The translations under genes and the position numbers were made by a program. Positions 58,394 to 64,000 of a DNA stretch of 64,000 bases are shown here, piece after piece; positions within the stretch are counted from its first letter, which is position 1; each line of letters begins with the position of its first letter. The stretch lies in assembly GCF_026262505.1 (NCBI RefSeq), contig NC_067205.1:13764001-13828000 (forward strand). The letters run 5' to 3'. The stretch comes from Trichomonas vaginalis G3 (taxonomy: Eukaryota; Parabasalia; Trichomonadida; Trichomonadidae). Under the pieces are notes generated by a model, which made no database searches, was not told the DNA's origin, and saw only the letters and a program-made list of their open reading frames with translations.

Positions 58394-59984
58394 TCAAGCG
58401 CGTTCATTGAACGCATACCATGCGAATACAGTCACAAATGGTGGCATATAATCTGCACCCGAGCCTGTTGGATTTGTTGTGAAAGTATGGACATGATTTC
58501 CTCCTGGTTCAGTTTGTCGAAAAGTCTTTTTTGCTGCATTGTTATAAGATGGAGATAAAACGTCATTGCCAGCTTTATATTCTGAGTTGTATAATGGATG
58601 GTCTCTTAATGAGTGGCTATGGTCGCCAGAAAAGTTTGTAGTTCCTGTATGAGTGTGCGCAGGTAAGTTTGCTTCAGTAATTTTCTTCGAACCCCTGTTT
58701 GCTTTGAAGAGTTAGCACAGTATAAGAATTTGTCAACAATCTGTTCCCAAGTACCAAAACCTAAAACTGTTTCTGGATTTGTTGAATTCATTGACGTATA
58801 AATAGAACCTATAGGATATAATGTTTCAAGAATCTGAGTCTTTAATGTTTGAAGCTCTGTTTTATCTGCTTTCTTATCTAACATTGTTGGTAGTTCATAT
58901 GCTTCAAAGTTTCTGGCATGACTTTCAATGTTCATACATTTACTATTTAAGGAGTTTAGTGTATCTTTTACGCTTGTACTTGGATTTTCTAATGGTGCAC
59001 TTGAACCAAGGTCAAAGTTCAATATTATGTCGTCTGCTCTAACAGTAGTGAAGGATTTATGTGTATGGTTCTTGTCAGCTTTACTGTCTAACATTGTTGG
59101 TAGTTCATTTATATCGGAGATGTTGTGTTTATGAGATTTCAAAACTTTGTTCGTTGCTTCGAGTTCAACTTTGTCAGCTTTACTTTTAATAGCATCTTCA
59201 AACGTTATTTTTGCCTTAACTCTCAAAGTAAATCTTGGTTCAACTAATACACCGTTAACATTGAAAGTAGAGGCATAAATTTCACCGGTATAACCAAATG
59301 CTTCTGGTGCTTTAGCTACATCATACTGTACAGTACAGCTTATGTCATAACCTTTAGCACGAATGTATTTATATCTTCTTTCATTAACATTTTTTTGTCT
59401 TCGCTTCATCACTTCGTGTTAAATATCCATGGTAGTCCGTTATAATCTGTTCGTCTGAAGTTATATAATGAACATGGTTCTTGTCCGCTTTACTATTTAA
59501 TGTAGCTTGAAGTTCATTTATATCGGAGATATTGTGTTTATGAGATTTCAAACTTTGTTCATGCGTCAAGTTCATTTTGTCCGCTTTACTATTTAATGTA
59601 GCTTGAAGTTCATTTATATCGGAGATATTGTGTTTATGTTCTTTATCTGCTTTTTCGGCTAATTTCTCTTCTATCTCATTTATTTCAAGTTCATGCCTAC
59701 CACCACCTCCCGAAGAAGTATTTTTCTTCAGCTCTTGAAGAACGTCCACTTCGCCATCTTTGGTGTCAATAATGAGACTTTTGAGTTAAAACCTTTCCTG
59801 TCTTAATGGATGTTTGTAAAACTTCTTCTTCACCGTGTTCGGGTCATGGTCGTCATCATATCTTGTGAAATCAGAGATGTTGTCATACATTAAGCATATC
59901 TGTCTCAAAAGTTTTCTGCTATTTGAAACTGGAACGAAAGATATACAGAACTTTCATCATCTCCTAAAGTCAAGTCTGCTTTCT
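58394..59984 (-). pseudogene. Phage-tail-like fibre protein, 3' half only
   Basis: Matches the C-terminal half of the E1 fibre gene up to 59984, where E2 ends. It has the repeated SHKHNISDINELQATLNSKA units (arranged differently from E1, with one more ISDINELQ unit and without the segment holding KHWH), and a tail-collar-like end. It looks broken, with several breaks, and the 5' half is gone. Repeat number differing between copies suggests recombination between the internal repeats, as seen in phage fibres. Confidence 0.8.
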
Positions 59985-59996
59985 ATTATTCATCAA

Positions 59997-60929
59997 ATGT
60001 CTGAAGTTGTTCAACAAATCTTATCACAGCATGACTATGAAATAGTCAAAATGATTGGAAAGGGTGGCTCCGGATACTGCTATCTTGTCAAGAGTCTTAA
60101 ATTCAATCAAGAATTTGTTTGCAAAGTAACCAAATGCGCTAATGTTGATCCCAAAATAATCGAATCACATAAATCAGAAGCCCAGATTCTCAGTAACCTC
60201 AATCATCCAAACATTGTCCGAATCTACGATTATTTTATCGAATCTAACATTGTTTTTCAGATTTTAGAATATTGTTCTGGTGGTTCTTTGATAGACTTAA
60301 TCAAATCAAACGAGAAATTGTCATCAAACAAGAAGAACAAAATTTTTTTAGAAATTGTCGACGCCTTAGTATTCATGCATCAAAAAGGCATAGCTCACTG
60401 CGATATAAAGTTATCCAACATTCTCTTAGATCAGTTTGGCCGCGTTAAGATCTGTGATTTCGGTTTATCTCATTTGATTTCCAAATCCAAGACACTTAAA
60501 TGCGACAAATCAGTTAGAGGCACAATGAACTATATGTCTCCTGAAATATTACTCGGTATTGACTACGATCCATTCATGGCCGACGTTTGGGCTGTCGGAG
60601 TAACATTTTATACATTAGTTACTGGCCAATTCCCATATGGCAGCTACAGCTCTAACACCATTCTTAACGAGATAGATGCAGGCCATACAAAGCTTGATCC
60701 AAAGTATGGACCAATGTCTGAGATCGTTAACTGGTGCATGAAGATTGAACCTCAGCACAGACCAACGATGTCTCAGCTCCAATCGAAGATGGTAGAGCTC
60801 TTCAAACCAAACGTAGAACCAAAGGCAAAGTCAACTTATAAGGTTTTGAAGTCTGTTGCCCAACATCAGTTAATTACGGGCAAGAAAAGACTCTCTCCAT
60901 CTTCTTCCGGTATTCTTAATATTGTTTAA
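59997..60929 (+). CDS. Protein kinase (CAMK/NEK-like), Maverick breakpoint directly upstream
   Basis: 310 residues from ATG 59997 (MSEVVQQILSQHDYEIVKMI). Complete kinase: glycine loop GKGGSGYCYLV, FVCKVTK with the ATP lysine, HCDIKLSNILLDQFGRVKI, CDFGLSHLI, GTMNYMSPEILLGIDYD, DVWAVGVTFYTLVTGQFPYG, and a basic Ser-rich tail. HCD in place of HRD is also seen in the kinase at 31128 and is common in this trichomonad group; the catalytic Asp is present. The frame is open further upstream into Maverick DNA, but that part is antisense to the fibre gene, so I choose ATG 59997. Only 12 bases separate the start from the element; TTCATCA there resembles an initiator. Confidence 0.9.
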   Translation: MSEVVQQILSQHDYEIVKMIGKGGSGYCYLVKSLKFNQEFVCKVTKCANVDPKIIESHKSEAQILSNLNHPNIVRIYDYFIESNIVFQILEYCSGGSLIDLIKSNEKLSSNKKNKIFLEIVDALVFMHQKGIAHCDIKLSNILLDQFGRVKICDFGLSHLISKSKTLKCDKSVRGTMNYMSPEILLGIDYDPFMADVWAVGVTFYTLVTGQFPYGSYSSNTILNEIDAGHTKLDPKYGPMSEIVNWCMKIEPQHRPTMSQLQSKMVELFKPNVEPKAKSTYKVLKSVAQHQLITGKKRLSPSSSGILNIV

Positions 60930-61765
60930 ATAAATTGTTTGTATTTTTTGCGAATTCTATATCTTTTTACTCTTTTTTAGATTATCAAATGAAATTCAAT
61001 CGCCAATCTACTCTTAGTGAAAAGGTACTTCAGATGTTTGTACGTTATTTCGTGAGTAAATATATATATAAACATTCGTGTTTTTTATAAAAACAACAAG
61101 TGTTTAAGTTCGAACAAGTTTGTTGATTTGCCACTACAACTCTAAACTCTATCAATATGTATTTTATTGGAATTCTGTTAACTAAATATTTATTGCAACT
61201 ACATGGACAAGATAATTTTTGTTTGCATCTCAAATTTGGAAAGAAGATTCTTGAAATTTTAGATTTGATTGCACAAAAAATCGTAAAAGTCTATATCTGT
61301 TATACAGTAAGAAGATGGGAATAGCATTTGTAACATGATCTCCAGTGCAGAATGGCCATGGGGCTATATTTACTAGTAACTCTTGAAAAAATTATAATTT
61401 TTTTTTGCCAAATGCATTCAAATATAAATCAACTTTTTCTCACAAACCCTTAAGCCAAAGGTTGCCAAACTTTGCGCATAGCCTTATATTTGTACCTATA
61501 ATAGACACCCAAAGTTTGGTCTCTCAAAAGGCTGTGGAAAAAGATCTGAAGTACCTTTCTTAGTGAACACATAATCATTCATAATTCGACTTCAGATATC
61601 TATATATAGTATGTTTTATGTAGAAATATCTGTGCAAATAAAATCAGATGACGTTCACATCCGTTATAAGCTTAATCGCAAAAAGAGTGTCATAGATTAG
61701 TATTAATAATACATATAATGATGATTTATCAACACAAAATATAAAAATAAGATAGAAAACTAAGA
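60930..61765. other. Intergenic, nothing recognised
   Basis: About 840 bp of AT-rich DNA between convergent genes. No RNA gene, repeat or reading frame worth calling. Confidence 0.6.
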
Positions 61766-64000
61766 TTATTTCAATAATTTCTCAACTAATTGAAGAATGA
61801 TATTAGCGTACACCATATTCTTCATTCTTAATCCAATGCTTACTTTGCCTGAGTTATGGAATTCGATATAAATGAAGAAAATGTCTCCAAGTATCGTTTT
61901 TCCTGAGAAGTAAGCAGTGGTTTCTTTCTTTGCATTAAAGTAAATGCGATTTGGATTTAATATGTTCTTGGCTACCGATATTGAATCAATTCGGGCTTTA
62001 TCAAGAGTTTTCGTAAGATCATTTTGTGGAGGTATTGATTGCCAAACAGTCACGAAATCATTACGTGAAAGCTTTGCTCCGTCTGTATCTGGAACCAATA
62101 TCAAGTTGAGATTGATTCCAATCTGGAAAATTATTGGATTTGGATCATTTGTAAGTACAGCTACTTCAAGGAATTGCGATTCATTAGCATTGACTGCAGT
62201 AGTTGTATCTGTATTAATAGGGATATTTAACGAAACTGACTTCTGTGATTTGAATTCTTTTGGAAGTCCTGTTTTCTCTGGAATGAAGCCAAATAAGTTC
62301 GTGTTAAATGCAATATCGATTATTTGGTTATCATTTTCATTATAGTTTGTAATATTCATTGAAATTTGATTCTTATTTCCAATTCTAACGAGAGCTGCAC
62401 GGATTTCAAGTGAATGAGTACCTCTTCCTAAAACAACAATAGGAAGTTCTGGTGTTATTTCTGTCTTATCAAGAGTAATATTAATAATCGTATCCACAAA
62501 TTCATCTGGGAGTTTATTGAGTAAGATACTGAGAGTTCCTATAAGAGGCAAAAACTTCTTCGCTTTTTCTTGATCGAAGTTAATTAACTCTGAACTGATA
62601 ACTGGTTTCTCGGTTGGTGAAATAATTTGAGACATATATTCACCAGCTTCAGAAGCAAGCCAATAATATTGGACTGCACGATCTCTAATTGATGGATTAT
62701 CTACTTGCATAGTTGCCATTGTAATGATTTCTCTAAATAATTCTTCATCTTGTGAATTAATGAAGAATTTAGTAACAGCAGTCAAAGTAGCAAGTTGTAC
62801 ATCATATGTATCTTCAAGAAATCCATCAACAAAGTTTACTTCTAATATATCTCCAGCATTTTCTATTTTACTGCAAAACTCTCCAATGATAAAAGCCATT
62901 GCAGCTTTAGCACGGTGATTATCAATCCTGTGTTCAAGAGCTCCACATATAGGAGCAAGTATTCCTAGATATTTGTTTGGATATCTCCTGAAAATATCTG
63001 CTGCTACAATTATGCATTCTTGAATTACATAATCTTTCTTGTTCTTGACAAGCTCAACGATTTTATCAACACATGAAGGAGCGGCAACTTCGAATTCTAT
63101 TGCAATTTGGCCTATTGCTGAAATTGATTTTCTGACAAAAATCAATATCTTCTTGCTGTGCATATTCATAGAGTTCTGCAAGGACTTTTCCAACATTTGC
63201 TGAGTTGCACATCGCAAGAATTACATCGAGTTTTGCCAGTTTTACATACTCTGGATCATCATATTTGCAAAAGAAAATGGCAACTTCGAAGAAAAGAGCT
63301 TTCTGTAATTCTGAGCCAATATGTATATTGACTTGATAGCCGAATATTGAATTTGAGGAATATTATTCAATAATGAAACTAAAGAAGTCCAACTCTCATC
63401 AATGTCTCATGAACTTTCGATGGATCTGTAATAAGCTGTTCATCTGCAAGCAGCAGCGAATGGCGGAAAGAACAACGGCAGATTCAAATGATTTAACCTT
63501 GTTGAAACTCTTGATATAATATATGAGCAACATCAGTGCTTTCTGGTCTGTAATTGGCTACATAATCTAATATCTCAACTTGAGACCATTCTGTAGATTG
63601 ATCGATTGCTGCAAGTAAATTATTGATTGTACTTTCCGAAGGTTCGAAAACTGGTGAAGAACTTGTTCTATTTATTTCGTTTAGTGCAGAAATTGCATTT
63701 GCAGCAACATTTGGATTCATATCTTCGACAAGTCTTTTAAGCTGGATATCAAGTTATATTTCTGCAAATATGATGGCTTAAACAAATATATAGAAAGTAT
63801 TGCCAAAGCAGCTGATTTTCTAACGTATGGATCATTAGAATCGCAAGATCTTACAACAAATGGAATTAAAGAGTCAGCTGTAGATGCAGTTATTAATCTT
63901 CCTATTTGTCTTGTAATAATAGCTCGTAATGAGGATTTGCCTCCTCATATTCATGAATTAAATGATTCTTTAAATTTGGTTCTAAATGAGAAAATCATCA
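61766..64000 (-). pseudogene. Beta-adaptin (AP-1/AP-2 large subunit), decayed, cut by window edge
   Basis: The adaptin solenoid is clear: VRKSISAIGQIAIEFEVAAP, CVDKIVELVKNKKDYVIQEC, RAKAAMAFIIGEFCSKIENA, IRDRAVQYYWLASEAGEYMS, then a hinge and an ear-like region to 61766. Upstream pieces also match: MNPNVAANAISALNEINRTS and STEWSQVEILDYVANY (63493-63720) and SNDPYVRKSAALAILSIYLF (about 63800), each in a different frame. At least five frame changes lie between ~63130 and 63950, while the last 1.36 kb is open. Beta-adaptins help clathrin coats select cargo. It is a pseudogene, or a stretch of poor sequence; other copies would supply the function. Confidence 0.85.

Larger units (their letters stand above)
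43146..59984 (+). mobile_element. Maverick/Polinton copy E2, right part missing
   Basis: Same family and orientation as E1. The left end (TTTGACACTTTACGAAACC) matches the E1 right end inverted. Genes run in the E1 order from the TIR gene through capsid, polymerase, KilA-N and integrase to half of the fibre gene. Similarity to E1 stops at 59984, so the penton-like B and C genes, the ATPase and the right TIR are absent. It looks broken, with roughly ten breaks and one 1.56 kb insertion in the major capsid gene. About 95% identical to E1 by eye. Confidence 0.93.

Noticed and set aside
59835-59996. 54-residue N-terminal extension of the kinase at 59997
   Set aside because: These codons are antisense to the Maverick fibre gene; the kinase fold begins right after ATG 59997.

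Overview
The window looks like nuclear DNA of a trichomonad parabasalid, most likely Trichomonas vaginalis or a close relative. It is AT-rich, has intronless host genes and several expanded-family protein kinases, carries Inr-like TCAYW motifs a few bases before some start codons, and is crowded with Maverick (Polinton), Mutator-like and hAT-like DNA. The species call is an inference from gene content; no rRNA or other marker is present.

Layout. (1) 1-18569: right-hand part of Maverick copy E1, whose left end lies outside the window. It carries capsid genes, protein-primed type DNA polymerase B (PolB), two KilA-N genes, an integrase, a phage-tail-like fibre, three penton-like minor capsid candidates and a packaging ATPase, and ends in a ~0.8 kb terminal inverted repeat (TIR) that itself contains a gene. 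(2) 18570-43145: a 24.6 kb host segment holding a hAT-like element with a large minisatellite, an LRR protein, an axonemal-type protein, a coiled-coil protein, a membrane pseudokinase-like protein, a P-loop NTPase with a doublecortin-like N-terminus, two decayed kinases, a decayed E2-like protein, a CTD-type phosphatase, nested foldback and satellite elements, a 52-bp tandem array and a Mutator-like transposase. (3) 43146-59984: Maverick copy E2, same family and orientation as E1, with its left TIR present and its right part missing. Its major capsid gene is split by a 1.56 kb hairpin-rich insertion. (4) 59997-64000: a kinase gene starting 12 bases after the E2 breakpoint, then a decayed beta-adaptin gene running off the right edge.

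Both Mavericks look broken, mostly in PolB, with roughly ten breaks each. By eye they are about 95% identical, so they are young. Comparing the two copies gives the most interesting signals. A 26-nt twin-hairpin sequence (11-nt hairpin, 2-nt spacer, 13-nt hairpin) occurs inside several genes, and one copy is present in E2 but precisely absent from E1, like a mobile micro-element. Arrays of 12-bp iterons centred on GTTAGATCTAAC occur at three places per element with element-specific sequence, and they bracket a slot holding unrelated genes in the two copies. An HNH endonuclease insertion is present only in E1.
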